A DNA stretch of 53,230 nucleotides, from contig CANJBX010000023.1 of the NCBI GenBank assembly GCA_947472885.1, positions 1-53,230 of the forward strand. Direction: 5' to 3'. How positions within the stretch are numbered: position 1 is the first letter of the stretch; each line of letters begins with the position of its first letter. Source of the stretch: Hyphomicrobiaceae bacterium (GTDB taxonomy: Bacteria > Pseudomonadota > Alphaproteobacteria > Rhizobiales > Xanthobacteraceae). The position numbers and the translations under genes are program-made. Positions 1 through 12,591 of the stretch are shown here, in pieces. The notes below the pieces were generated by a model. It saw nothing but the letters and a program-made list of their open reading frames with translations, did no database searches and was not told the origin of the DNA.

Positions 1-51
1 ATCGCTGAAGGTGCCTGGCTGAACCAGTTTGACGACGTTAGAATTCGACAC
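1..51 (-). CDS. IS256-family transposase, N-terminal 17 residues only (runs off window)
   Basis: Reading from a GTG at 51 on the minus strand gives a 17-residue start, MSNSNVVKLVQPGTFSD, which closely resembles the usual N-terminus of IS256-family (mutator-type) DDE transposases of alphaproteobacteria. A purine-rich ribosome binding site (GAAGGAG) sits about 9 bases upstream. An overlapping in-frame-shifted ATG at 56 gives no recognisable product. The rest of the gene lies outside the window, so intactness cannot be judged. The call is from memory of the family and the fragment is short. Confidence 0.6.
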   Translation of the reverse strand, partial: MSNSNVVKLVQPGTFSD

Positions 52-151
52 GGCATATTACTCCTTCGGTGGAGAAGTGGAGGCTTCAACTACCCCCACG
101 ATATGCCGCCTTCCTGATCTACCCCGTCACCAACTTTTGACCATAGCTCAA
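52..151 (-). mobile_element. Probable left end of the IS256-type element
   Basis: This is the untranslated leader of the transposase. Read on the minus strand, 128-151 begins GAGCTATGGTCAAAAGTTGG, which resembles the terminal inverted repeats of IS256-family elements, placing the element boundary near 151. The other end is outside the window, so neither the matching repeat nor the target duplication could be checked. Confidence 0.4.
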
Positions 152-269
152 GCACAGGCCAACCATGTCCTGTAGATGGTGCCTGCTCTGTTGATTAGAG
201 CCGGATATCCGAAAGACGATCCATGAACGTCGTTCCGATATTGCGAGCGGCGGCGGCGTTGATTCCACG

Positions 270-881
270 GTGACAAGTAACAACCAACAAACACGTCGCA
301 GTTTGGGGGCAATCGTGCGCACAATCCTGAGCATTATCCTCGTTGTGGTCGGTTTGCTGGGCAGTTGGTTTGCCGTGACTTTGGCCTCGGCGCAAACCAA
401 GGATGCGGCTTCGTTTGATCGGCATCTTCTTGCGCTTGCCGCGAAGGGGCACGCCGACTCACAATACAAACTTGGCGTCGCGTATGATGAAGGGCTTGGC
501 GTTTCGAAGGATTATACCGAGGCGTTTAAATGGTTTAGCCTCGCCGCGGAACAAGGTCATGCCCATTCCCAATTTCGAGTTGGAGACATGTACATGTCGG
601 GCCTCGGCATCGTTAAGAGTGATGCCGAGGCGGTGAAGTGGTTTCGCAAGGCTGCGGAACAGGGTCTCGCTAACGCTCAAGGGATGCTCGGGATAGCGTA
701 TGCCAAGGGTCAAGGCGTGCCGCAGAATTACGTGCTTGCATACATGTGGCTCCACCTAGCGACCGAAGGCAGGCAAGGGGCGGCGCAATTCCGGGATGCT
801 GTGGGTGAACGCATGACTGTTGCTCAGATTTCCGAAGCGCAGAAGCTGGCGCGGGAATGGAAGGTAACGAGGAGACGATAA
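270..881 (+). CDS. Sel1-repeat (SLR) protein with N-terminal membrane anchor
   Basis: This 203-residue protein has a hydrophobic segment at about residues 15-40, which is a signal anchor or uncleaved signal peptide, so the rest is probably periplasmic. Three to four Sel1-like repeats follow at about residues 50-165, with the usual pattern A..G...AQ..LG..Y..G.GV..D...A.KWF..AA. SLR proteins act as scaffolds or partners of other envelope proteins; the partner here is unknown. The start is a GTG at 270, the first plausible start that keeps the whole anchor. The gene stands alone beside the IS end, and its codon use looks less G+C-rich than the genes further right, which suggests acquisition. Confidence 0.75.
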   Translation: MTSNNQQTRRSLGAIVRTILSIILVVVGLLGSWFAVTLASAQTKDAASFDRHLLALAAKGHADSQYKLGVAYDEGLGVSKDYTEAFKWFSLAAEQGHAHSQFRVGDMYMSGLGIVKSDAEAVKWFRKAAEQGLANAQGMLGIAYAKGQGVPQNYVLAYMWLHLATEGRQGAAQFRDAVGERMTVAQISEAQKLAREWKVTRRR

Positions 882-1007
882 CGGGGTCGATCTTCCACCG
901 CGGCACTTCGGTCGCATTGAACATGCCCTTTTTCATCACAACCCTAACCAGCACGGTCTGCGTCACTTGGCCCAACGCCAGCGCCGGGGCCGCGATACTA
1001 GCTCGTA

Positions 1008-1098
1008 GGGTGCGTTAGGCACACAGCGCCGTAACCCGCCAATTGAATTGGATAAAGTTCGACGGCCGGTTACGCCTTTGGCTAGCCCGCTCTGCGCT
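1008..1098. repeat. Degenerate dispersed repeat (GTAGGGTGCGTTAGGC.../GGTTACGCC...GGCTAGCCC)
   Basis: The segment between the Sel1 gene and the gltD stop holds a sequence starting GTAGGGTGCGTTAGGC, with a second part GGTTACGCCTTTGGCTAGCC. It resembles the widespread intergenic motif 'GGTTACGCCTTCGGCTAACC' of Bradyrhizobium relatives. The second part can fold on itself and lies directly after gltD, where it could act as a transcript end. The rest of 882-1007 shows no gene I can support. Confidence 0.45.
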
Positions 1099-2544
1099 TT
1101 AGCGCGGCAGCGTCGTCTCGCCCATCAGGAACTGATCGACCGAGCGCGCGCACTGGCGGCCTTCGCGGATCGCCCAGACGACGAGCGACTGGCCACGGCG
1201 CATGTCGCCAGCCACAAACACCTTGGGCTGCGACGTCTGATAGCTGAACGTGTCGGCCTTGACGTTGCCGCGCGGGTCGAGCGTCAGCCCAAGCTTCTCG
1301 ATCATGCCGGTCTTGACCGGATGCACGAAGCCCATGGCGAGCAATACGAGATCGCCTTCGATCTCGAACTCGGTGCCGGGAATTGGCTTGAGCTTTTCAT
1401 CGAGCTTCACGCAATGCAGCTTCTTCACCTGGCCGTTTTCGCCGGTGAATTTCGTCGTCGCAACCGAGAACTCGCGGGTCGCGCCTTCGTCATGGCTCGA
1501 CGAGGTGCGCAGCTTGAGCGGCCAGTCCGGCCACGTCAGCAGCTTGTTCTCTTGTTCGGGCGGCTGCGGCATGATTTCGAAATTCGTCACCGAGACAGCG
1601 CCCTGGCGGATCGAGGTGCCGATGCAGTCGGAACCCGTATCGCCGCCGCCGATCACGATGACCTTCTTGCCCGTGGCAAGGATCGGCTTGTCGGCGGTCG
1701 CCGCTTCGCCGCTGACGCGGCGGTTCTGCTGCGGCAGGAATTCCATGGCGTAGTGAATGCCGGCAAGGTCGCGGCCGGGGATCGCAAGATCGCGGCCATG
1801 CTCGGCGCCGCCCGACAGGATCACGGCGTCATGGCCCTTCACGAGGTCATCGACCGACGTGTTCACACCGACATGCGCGTTGTAGTGAAACGTGACGCCT
1901 TCCGCTTCCATCTGGGTGATGCGGCGATCGACGTGAATCTTTTCCATCTTGAAGTCGGGAATGCCGTAACGCAGCAGGCCGCCGGCCTTGGCGAACTTCT
2001 CGTAGACATGAACGTCATGGCCTGCGCGTGCGAGTTGCTGCGCCGCCGCAAGTCCGGCGGGGCCGGAACCGATGACGGCGATCTTCTTGCCGGTCTTTCT
2101 GGTTGCGACTTCCGGTTTGACCCAGCCGTTCTCGAACGCCTTGTCGATGATGGCGCATTCGATGGTTTTGATCGCCACCGGATTGTCGTCGATGTTGAGC
2201 GTGCAAGAGGCTTCGCAGGGCGCGGGACACACGCGGCCGGTGAATTCCGGAAAGTTGTTGGTCGAATGCAGGTTGCGCGCGGCTTCCTGCCATTCGCCGC
2301 GGTAAACCAGATCGTTCCAGTCCGGGATCTGGTTGTTGACCGGGCAGCCCGACGGCGTGCCGACAATGTTGGTGGTGCCGTGGCAATAGGGAACGCCGCA
2401 ATCCATGCAGCGCGCGCCCTGCTTGCGCACTTCTTCTTCGGCAAGCGGAATGACGAACTCGCGATAATGCTTCACGCGCGCTTCGACAGGCGCGTAGTCG
2501 CGTTCTTCACGCTCGATCTCAAGAAAACCCGTTACTTTTCCCAT
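1099..2544 (-). CDS. gltD: Glutamate synthase (NADPH) small subunit
   Basis: The beta subunit of glutamate synthase passes electrons from NADPH via FAD and two [4Fe-4S] clusters to the large subunit, for glutamate formation in the cytoplasm. The 481 residues match the family length. Visible features are the N-terminal cysteine clusters ([11 protein letters not shown], then GCPVNN and [10 protein letters not shown]) at about residues 47-110, an FAD-binding [13 protein letters not shown] motif near residue 160, and an NADPH-binding [10 protein letters not shown] motif near residue 300. It lies 17 bases downstream of gltB on the same strand and is certainly cotranscribed with it. The ATG at 2544 gives the standard N-terminus MGKVTGFLE. 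Confidence 0.97.
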   Translation of the reverse strand: MGKVTGFLEIEREERDYAPVEARVKHYREFVIPLAEEEVRKQGARCMDCGVPYCHGTTNIVGTPSGCPVNNQIPDWNDLVYRGEWQEAARNLHSTNNFPEFTGRVCPAPCEASCTLNIDDNPVAIKTIECAIIDKAFENGWVKPEVATRKTGKKIAVIGSGPAGLAAAQQLARAGHDVHVYEKFAKAGGLLRYGIPDFKMEKIHVDRRITQMEAEGVTFHYNAHVGVNTSVDDLVKGHDAVILSGGAEHGRDLAIPGRDLAGIHYAMEFLPQQNRRVSGEAATADKPILATGKKVIVIGGGDTGSDCIGTSIRQGAVSVTNFEIMPQPPEQENKLLTWPDWPLKLRTSSSHDEGATREFSVATTKFTGENGQVKKLHCVKLDEKLKPIPGTEFEIEGDLVLLAMGFVHPVKTGMIEKLGLTLDPRGNVKADTFSYQTSQPKVFVAGDMRRGQSLVVWAIREGRQCARSVDQFLMGETTLPR

Positions 2545-2561
2545 TGCCCGCCAGCCGCGCC

Positions 2562-7214
<4,653 letters not shown>

Positions 7215-7645
7215 CTTTCCCTCGCCTCTCTGATGAAGAGACGCCTCATGCCTCCATCGCGCACCTTTCGCTTCCGCGCGCTTCCTTGAGCGTACGGCAC
7301 GAGGGCGCGCGTTGTCGTGACCACATCCGCCTTTCGCCGGTGTACGGCATTCAGGCGGCTATTTTCCTTGCGGGTGCATCACTTGCGACACACGCCCCGC
7401 CACGCAGACTGGACTGGTCCCCTCATCCAGGCCGCCGTAGGCGCCACAAAGCAGGACAGCATTGCTGTCCTAAGTTGACCATGCCAAAATTCTGCCACGG
7501 ATACAAGTCGTCGCACACCAAATTTCGCAGGTTCCGACATTTTGTTGCGAGGAAGTCACTTCCCGGATTTCCCTGCTGTCGGCGGCGCTGGCTCCGGCGT
7601 AATGCAGTTGCCGGATGGGCAGGTTTTGGGTGAATTGAGGCCGAC
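7215..7645. other. Divergent intergenic region gltB / threonine aldolase
   Basis: This 431-base non-coding stretch must carry the promoters of gltBD (leftward) and of the aldolase gene (rightward). The only clear structure is a perfect inverted repeat at 7453-7471, listed separately. I found no convincing sigma-54 or riboswitch signature. The aldolase start is preceded by a weak GAGG ribosome binding site at about 7637. Confidence 0.5.
7453..7471. promoter_or_regulatory. Perfect 8-bp inverted repeat in the gltB-ltaE intergenic region
   Basis: AGGACAGC and GCTGTCCT face each other across a 3-base spacer (ATT). It could be a regulator operator or a small RNA hairpin; there is no T-run, so a terminator is less likely. 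The position, about 240 bases upstream of gltB and 175 upstream of the aldolase, suits a regulatory site. Confidence 0.35.
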
Positions 7646-8701
7646 ATGAACTTCGCAAGCGACAACGCCGCCGGTGTGGCGCCCGCCATTCTTGAGGCGC
7701 TAGCCACAGTCAACGCCGGCCACATGCTCGGCTATGGCAACGATGCCGTGACGGGGCGGCTGGCCGAGCAATTCAACCGCCTGTTCGAGCGCGAGGTGGC
7801 GGCCTACCTCGTTCCAACCGGCACCGCCTGCAATGCGCTCGCGCTTGCGCACGTTTCGCCGCCGTGGGGCGGCGTCCTCTGCCACCACAATGCGCACATC
7901 GTCACCAGCGAGGCCGGCGCGCCGGAATTTTTCGGTGGCGGGCTGAAGCTGATCGAGCTGGAAGGCGAGGGCGGCAAGATCACGCCGGAAATCCTGCAGG
8001 CCAAGCTCGAGGGCGCGGAGTGGGGCGGCCCGCATCACATCACGCCGTCGGTGCTTTCGCTCACGCAGGTCACGGAAGCCGGCACGATCTACCGGGTCGC
8101 GGAAATCGAGCGCCTTGCGCGCATCGCGCATGATCGAAAGATCGCTGTGCACATGGATGGCGCGCGGTTCGCCAATGCGGTGGCATCACTCAATGCTTCA
8201 CCCGCGGAAGCCAGCTGGAAGGCCGGCGTCGATGTGCTGTCGTTCGGCGCGACCAAGGGCGGCGCGATGGCGGCGGAAGCCGTGATCTTCTTCGACAAGG
8301 CAAAAGCCGAAGGCATGGGTGAACGCAGGAAGCGCGGCGGGCAACTCGTGTCCAAGCATCGCTTTGTCGCGGCGCAGTTCGAGGCATTTCTTGCCGACGA
8401 TTACTGGCTCAAGCTCGCGCGTTACGCCAATGGCAAGGCGAAGCGGCTCGGTGAGAAGCTTGCCGCAGCGGGCTGTCCGCCGGTGTGGTCGGTCGATGGC
8501 AATCTGGTGTTCGCGGTCCTCTCAAGGGAGGCTCATGCAAGGCTGACGGCGGCAAAAGCCATGTATTACGCGCGTCCGACAACGACGGTGCCGAAGCATA
8601 TTGCCGTCACGCCCGGCGCGATCCTGGCGCGCATGGTGGTATCGTTTGCAACGACGGACGATGAAGTCGATCGCTTTGCCGCAATTGTGGCAGGCACATA
8701 A
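7646..8701 (+). CDS. ltaE: Low-specificity L-threonine aldolase
   Basis: This PLP enzyme of fold type I cleaves L-threonine/L-allo-threonine to glycine and acetaldehyde. The 351 residues start MNFASDNAAG. The cofactor lysine is probably Lys204 in SFGATKGG, and Asp171 in HMDGARF binds the PLP ring nitrogen; SSD/SDN and GTACNALA near the N-terminus are also typical. It is a beta-eliminating-lyase (GLY1-type) protein. It stands alone between gltB and the next exported protein. Low-specificity is inferred from overall family resemblance and not from a specific residue. Confidence 0.9.
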   Translation: MNFASDNAAGVAPAILEALATVNAGHMLGYGNDAVTGRLAEQFNRLFEREVAAYLVPTGTACNALALAHVSPPWGGVLCHHNAHIVTSEAGAPEFFGGGLKLIELEGEGGKITPEILQAKLEGAEWGGPHHITPSVLSLTQVTEAGTIYRVAEIERLARIAHDRKIAVHMDGARFANAVASLNASPAEASWKAGVDVLSFGATKGGAMAAEAVIFFDKAKAEGMGERRKRGGQLVSKHRFVAAQFEAFLADDYWLKLARYANGKAKRLGEKLAAAGCPPVWSVDGNLVFAVLSREAHARLTAAKAMYYARPTTTVPKHIAVTPGAILARMVVSFATTDDEVDRFAAIVAGT

Positions 8702-8806
8702 TCGGCCCCAGCATTGCCCTAAAGGCACCATGCTATCGCCCTCTGCCCGGTAACTAATCCGCAACTCATACAGGAAGCGGCATCACGTTATCGGGGAGAG
8801 CTTGCA

Positions 8807-9664
8807 ATGAAAATTCTCACCACGTTCGTATCGCTTGCGGTCGCCGCCTCGCTCGGCGCGCCAACGCTTGCATCGGCGCAGACCTATCGCGAAACGATTT
8901 ACGATCTGTTGGGCGATGATCGCGCGTCCGTCTACCGCGTGTCGGACATCGGCGATCCTGTCTATGGCGCGCTGCCGCCGTTTGAAGTGCTGACGATTGT
9001 GCGCTCGATGGGTTTCCAGCCGCAAAGCCCGCCGATCCTGCGCGGCCGCGTCTACATCGTGCGCGCGTTCGACGATCAGGACATTCCGGTGCGCGTCGCC
9101 GTCGATGCGCGCTCAGGCCGTGTGGTGAATGTCGCGGAGCGCGTCGCCGGACGATTTGGCCAGGTGGTTGAGGAACGCTACGGCGCCTATCCGGTGCCGC
9201 CGTCGCCGGTGCCTTACGGCTCGGTTTATCGTGAGCCGGAATATAATGGCCAAGTCTATAACGGCCCCGTCTATCGCGGGTCGGACGCCACGACCTATTC
9301 GCCTGCACCTTATTCACCATCGGTCGCGCCGCGTGATGCCGCACCGCGTCCGCGCGTTGCGTCTCGCACACTGGCAACAACGCCGATGCCGCGCGCCAAG
9401 CCGCAAGTTGCCACCGCAGCGAAACCAGCAACGCCACCCGCCGCAACTTCTTCAACAACACCAGTGCCAACCGCTGTGCCTGCAACGACAGCCACATCTT
9501 CGATTGTCGAGGATACCGGCCGCCGCGATACGTCGATCCCCGCGCCAGTCGCATCCCGCAAGGCGACGCCACCGGCAGAAGAAATGGCTGCGAATCCTGC
9601 ATCCCCGCAGGCTGGCGCGCCGCAGCCGGACCCGTCTTTGGTGCCGGTCGCACCGCTGGAATAG
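8807..9664 (+). CDS. Exported protein with low-complexity Ala/Pro/Thr tail, function unknown
   Basis: The 285 residues begin with a signal peptide cleaved after about residue 25 (ASAQ|TYR). A globular part of about 100 residues follows; its pattern of VDARSGRVV and a short beta-rich repeat recalls PepSY-like exported proteins, but the match is weak. From about residue 120 the chain is rich in Tyr/Pro (a PVYRGSD/NGQVYNGPVY segment) and then in Ala/Pro/Thr, probably unstructured. The start ATG at 8807 has GGGGAGAGC 7 bases upstream. I do not recognise a function; a periplasmic or surface location is inferred. Confidence 0.75.
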   Translation: MKILTTFVSLAVAASLGAPTLASAQTYRETIYDLLGDDRASVYRVSDIGDPVYGALPPFEVLTIVRSMGFQPQSPPILRGRVYIVRAFDDQDIPVRVAVDARSGRVVNVAERVAGRFGQVVEERYGAYPVPPSPVPYGSVYREPEYNGQVYNGPVYRGSDATTYSPAPYSPSVAPRDAAPRPRVASRTLATTPMPRAKPQVATAAKPATPPAATSSTTPVPTAVPATTATSSIVEDTGRRDTSIPAPVASRKATPPAEEMAANPASPQAGAPQPDPSLVPVAPLE

Positions 9665-9777
9665 CGTCAGCAAGACGCGCTGCGCGGTCCCGCCGCGTTG
9701 CCTGATGGCCGGAAAAGTAGCACGCTGGTTGCCATAACAAGCGTGCCGGAAAACCGGCATCATCGGGGGGACTACGC

Positions 9778-10752
9778 ATGAAGGCATCGCTCATGATGCG
9801 CGCCGTGCTTGCCACGGCGCTGCTTGCTGCTTCCGCTTCACATCTGTCGGCGCAGGACTGGCCGAACCGGCCGATCCGCATGACCGTCGGCTTTGGCGCC
9901 GGTGGCGGTACTGACGTTGTGACGCGCATCGTCGCCGAACCGCTCGGTGAGGTGCTGGGCCAGCGCCTGATTGTCGAGAACAAGCCGGGCGCGGGTGGTG
10001 CGATTGCAGGCGAGGTCGTCGCGCGCGGTCCGAAGGACGGTTACGACGCGCTGATGATTTCCGCCGGCCACACGGTATCCGCCGTGATGGTGAAGTCGGT
10101 CGCCTATGATGCGGTCAAGGATTTCACGCCAGTCGGCATCGTCGCGAACTCCGCGTTCGTGATCGTCGTGAACAAGAGTTCCCCGGCCAACACTTTGCAA
10201 GAACTGATCGCGATTGCGAAAAAGGATCCGGGCAAGCTCAACTACGGCACCGTCAACCTGGGTTCGACCCAGCACCTCACCGCCGAACTGTTCCGCCAGC
10301 GCGCCGGCATCAGCGCGCAGAACGTCACGTTCCGCACCACGCCGGAAGTCATCACCGCGCTGCTGCGCAACGACATCGCCTATGCGGTTGATCTCGCACA
10401 TGCCGTACGCGGGCAGGTCGAAGCCGGCGAACTGAAAGTCCTTGCGGTCGCGACCGCGAAGCGCTGGCCGACATTGCCGAATGTGCCGACCGTGATTGAA
10501 TCCGGCCTGCCGGGATTTGAAGTGTTGGGCTGGTACGGGATGGTTTTCCCCGCCGGTGTGTCGCCGGACATTGTCGCGAAAACCCAGAAGGCGCTGGCGC
10601 AGGTGCTGGCGCGCGAGAGCGTGCAGAAGCAGCTCAATGGTGCGGGCGCGCTCGCCGGCCTCTCGACGCCGGAAGAATTCGGCAAGCTCATTTCGGATGA
10701 AGTCGTGCGCTGGCGTGCGGTCGCGAAAGAAGCCGGCCTGCAGGCGCAATAA
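9778..10752 (+). CDS. Bug/TctC-family extracytoplasmic solute-binding protein
   Basis: This 324-residue periplasmic protein has a signal peptide (cleavage after about residue 25, SAQ|DWP) followed by the canonical Bug start WPNRPIRMTVGFGAGGGTD and the VENKPGAGG motif near residue 65. Bug proteins bind carboxylates or other small anions for tripartite tricarboxylate transporters; many are orphans, as here, with no tctA/tctB nearby. The ligand cannot be told from sequence. Translation starts at ATG 9778 behind GGGGGGACT. The transcript ends at the strong terminator at 10767-10791. A second family member near 50 kb is interrupted. Confidence 0.9.
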   Translation: MKASLMMRAVLATALLAASASHLSAQDWPNRPIRMTVGFGAGGGTDVVTRIVAEPLGEVLGQRLIVENKPGAGGAIAGEVVARGPKDGYDALMISAGHTVSAVMVKSVAYDAVKDFTPVGIVANSAFVIVVNKSSPANTLQELIAIAKKDPGKLNYGTVNLGSTQHLTAELFRQRAGISAQNVTFRTTPEVITALLRNDIAYAVDLAHAVRGQVEAGELKVLAVATAKRWPTLPNVPTVIESGLPGFEVLGWYGMVFPAGVSPDIVAKTQKALAQVLARESVQKQLNGAGALAGLSTPEEFGKLISDEVVRWRAVAKEAGLQAQ

Positions 10753-10766
10753 CCTCACAACATAAA

Positions 10767-10796
10767 AGCGCCCCGGAAAATCCGGGGCGCTCTGGC
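10767..10796 (+). terminator. Rho-independent terminator of the Bug gene
   Basis: There is a perfect 11-bp stem, AGCGCCCCGGA against TCCGGGGCGCT, with an AAA loop, 15 bases after the stop codon, with A residues upstream and a partly T-rich stretch (TCTGGCATTTT) downstream. It may also serve the convergent hsp20 transcript. Confidence 0.85.
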
Positions 10797-10805
10797 ATTT
10801 TCAGG

Positions 10806-10854
10806 GGCATGATCTTTTCCGAAAAACCGGAAGTCCACTTTTCGGGATCATGCC
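10806..10854. repeat. Dispersed palindromic element (GGCATGATC...GATCATGCC)
   Basis: Nine-base arms GGCATGATC and GATCATGCC enclose a centre with TTTTCCGAAAA and CTTTTCGG, so a nested hairpin can form. I recognise the sequence as a very common intergenic repeat of Bradyrhizobium relatives (GCATGATC..GGAAAA..). It lies between the convergent Bug and hsp20 genes and may help end both transcripts. Confidence 0.7.
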
Positions 10855-10893
10855 GTGCGTTGGGACGCTCGTTGTAACGACTGGAGGAAGTTG

Positions 10894-11376
10894 TTACGCG
10901 GCTTTCGCTTCGACGATCTTCGGCTGCTGCACGCTGCCGTTGCCCGCGCCGCCAATGGCAATCTGGCGCGGCTTCTTGGCTTCGGGTACTTCGCGCACGA
11001 GATCGACGTGCAGCAGACCGTTTTCAAGCGAGGCACCCTTCACCTCGACATGCTCGGCAAGCTGGAACACGCGCTCGAAGGCGCGGGCGGCGATGCCCTG
11101 ATGAAGCACTTCACCCTTCGATTCGTCGGACTTGGCCTTCTCGCCCTTGATCGTCAGCGTGTTTTCTTTCGCGACGATGGAGATTTCGGGTTCGGAGAAG
11201 CCGGCGACCGCTACCGAGATACGGTAGGCGTTCTCGCCAGTGCGTTCGATATTGTAGGGCGGGTAGCTCGGCACGCTGTTGTCGAAGCCAGCGGCGTTAT
11301 CGAGCAGGGAAAACAGCCGGTCGAAGCCGACGGTAGAACGGTAGAGAGGGGCGAAATCAAAAGTACGCATCAGCAT
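10894..11376 (-). CDS. Small heat shock protein, Hsp20/alpha-crystallin family
   Basis: This 160-residue ATP-independent chaperone holds unfolding proteins in oligomers. The alpha-crystallin domain spans about residues 38-135 (YRISVAVAGFS, TLTIKGEK, and the GLLHVDLVREVP end strand). The C-terminal anchor IxI appears as QIAIG near residue 140. The start could be ATG 11376 or ATG 11370 two codons in; MRTFDFAPLYRS is the family-typical N-terminus, and GGAGGA overlaps the leader as ribosome binding site. It is most like the rhizobial Hsp class A/IbpA group. Upstream sit an RpoH-type promoter and a ROSE-like leader, so heat-controlled expression is expected. Confidence 0.93.
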   Translation of the reverse strand: MLMRTFDFAPLYRSTVGFDRLFSLLDNAAGFDNSVPSYPPYNIERTGENAYRISVAVAGFSEPEISIVAKENTLTIKGEKAKSDESKGEVLHQGIAARAFERVFQLAEHVEVKGASLENGLLHVDLVREVPEAKKPRQIAIGGAGNGSVQQPKIVEAKAA

Positions 11377-11456
11377 ATCCTCCGAGGTTGAGCGACATGC
11401 GAACGAACCGCCATCATGGCCGGATCGATCGAGACGCAGCCATCTGGCCTGCGCTG
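11377..11456 (-). promoter_or_regulatory. ROSE-like RNA thermometer in the hsp20 5' leader
   Basis: The predicted leader of about 80 nt ends in GGAGGA plus start codon. About 8 nt before the GGAGGA lies TCGCT (plus-strand 11391-11395), which matches the U(U/C)GCU anti-Shine-Dalgarno signature of ROSE elements and can pair with AGGA, leaving one unpaired G as in known ROSE RNAs. Further upstream a bulged hairpin is formed by 11435-11453 (CGCAG.CC / GGCTGCG, loop AGAT). ROSE elements of Bradyrhizobium and Rhizobium mask the ribosome binding site of small heat shock genes at low temperature. Folding was done by eye only. Confidence 0.65.
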
Positions 11457-11462
11457 GGATTT

Positions 11463-11490
11463 AGATAAGTGGCGGTGACGGGATCGCAAG
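11463..11490 (-). promoter_or_regulatory. RpoH (sigma-32) type promoter of hsp20
   Basis: On the minus strand CTTG (11490-11487), 17 bases and CTTATCT (11469-11463) fit the alphaproteobacterial heat shock promoter pattern CTTG-N17/18-CYTATNT. Transcription would start near 11456, about 80 bases before the hsp20 start, the right place for the ROSE-like leader. Confidence 0.6.
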
Positions 11491-11637
11491 ATGCTCGTAA
11501 GATTCAAATTTCAATAGTAAAGTCATACGCTTGAGAAATAGCCGTGGGCGGCGTACCGGCTTGGACATTTGCCCTGACATTTCCGTGCTGTGGCCTGCTA
11601 TAAGCGGCCCAGCCACTCCGAAAACGAATTTCCGCGC

Positions 11638-12585
11638 ATGAAATTGATCTCCATTCCCGCCAATCCGGTGCCTGAAGGCGCCGTGCTGGCGATGCTCAAG
11701 ACGCCTGACGGCATCACGCTGCGCACGGCGCGCTGGGCGCCGCCGCCGGGCCGCAAGGGCACGGTCTGCCTGTTCCAGGGCCGCACGGAATTCATCGAGA
11801 AGTATTACGAGACGGTGCGCGACCTGCGTGACCGCGGCTTTGCGGTTGCGACGTTCGACTGGCGCGGCCAGGGCTTGTCGGATCGCCTGCTCGCCGATCC
11901 GCACAAGGGCCACATCCAGAATTTCTCGCGCTACGATATCGACCTCGATGCGTTCATGCATGAAATCGTGCTGCCGGATTGTCCTCCGCCCTATTTCGCC
12001 TTGGCGCATTCGACAGGTTCCGCCGTGCTGATGCGTGCAGCCGCGCGTGGCGCGCGCTGGTTCGACCGCATGGTGTTCACCGCGCCGTTGATCAGGCTGG
12101 CGCGCGTGCCGGTGATGGGATTTGCCGGCGGTGTCGTGCGGACGTTGCGCATGATCGGCATGGGCTCAAGCTATGCGCCGGGTGGAAGCGCGACGCCGAT
12201 AGGCCTCAAGCCTTTTGTCGGCAATATTCTCACGTCCGATCCGGTGCGTTATGCGCGCACGGCGGCGGTGCTGGAGGCCGAGCCTGAGGTCGGTATCGGC
12301 GGGCCGACGGTTGCCTGGGTCGATTCCGCATTTCGCGTCATGTCGGAATTCGCCCAGCCCGGATATGCCGAGCAAATCCGGCAAGCCATCCTGATCGTTG
12401 CGGCAGGACGCGACAAAATCACATCGACGTCGGCGATTGAAACCTTCTCGCCGCGCCTGCGCGCCGGCTCGCATCTCATCATCGCGGGCGCGCAGCATGA
12501 AATCATGATGGAACAGGACGGCTATCGCCAGCAGTTCTGGGCCGCGTTTGACGCTTTCGTGCCCGGTACGCCGCTTTATAAATAG
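11638..12585 (+). CDS. Alpha/beta hydrolase, lysophospholipase (PldB)-like, S33 group
   Basis: The 315-residue protein is of the serine aminopeptidase S33/monoglyceride lipase type. Near residue 60 is WRGQGLSDR, typical of the fold; the nucleophile lies in AHSTGS at about residue 123, where the usual G-H-S-x-G has Ala first. The acidic residue (AGRDKITS, about 255) and His (AQHEIMME, about 285) complete the triad. The ATG at 11638 was chosen because the preceding in-frame extension is not family-like. No signal peptide is seen, so cytoplasmic. The natural substrate, perhaps lysophospholipid or monoacylglycerol, is inferred from the family only. Confidence 0.85.
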   Translation: MKLISIPANPVPEGAVLAMLKTPDGITLRTARWAPPPGRKGTVCLFQGRTEFIEKYYETVRDLRDRGFAVATFDWRGQGLSDRLLADPHKGHIQNFSRYDIDLDAFMHEIVLPDCPPPYFALAHSTGSAVLMRAAARGARWFDRMVFTAPLIRLARVPVMGFAGGVVRTLRMIGMGSSYAPGGSATPIGLKPFVGNILTSDPVRYARTAAVLEAEPEVGIGGPTVAWVDSAFRVMSEFAQPGYAEQIRQAILIVAAGRDKITSTSAIETFSPRLRAGSHLIIAGAQHEIMMEQDGYRQQFWAAFDAFVPGTPLYK

Positions 12586-12591
12586 CGCGCG

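Noticed and set aside
670-975. 101-residue minus-strand frame overlapping the Sel1 gene
   Set aside because: The N-terminal part looks protein-like, but there is no ribosome binding site and it overlaps Sel1 repeats; not enough support.
7300-7330. GG-N10-GC sigma-54-like spacing upstream of gltB
   Set aside because: Only the invariant dinucleotides match; the rest of the -24/-12 consensus is poor.
8817-9983. 388-residue minus-strand frame over the exported protein
   Set aside because: The plus-strand gene has a ribosome binding site and a proper signal peptide; the minus product is Arg-rich without motifs.
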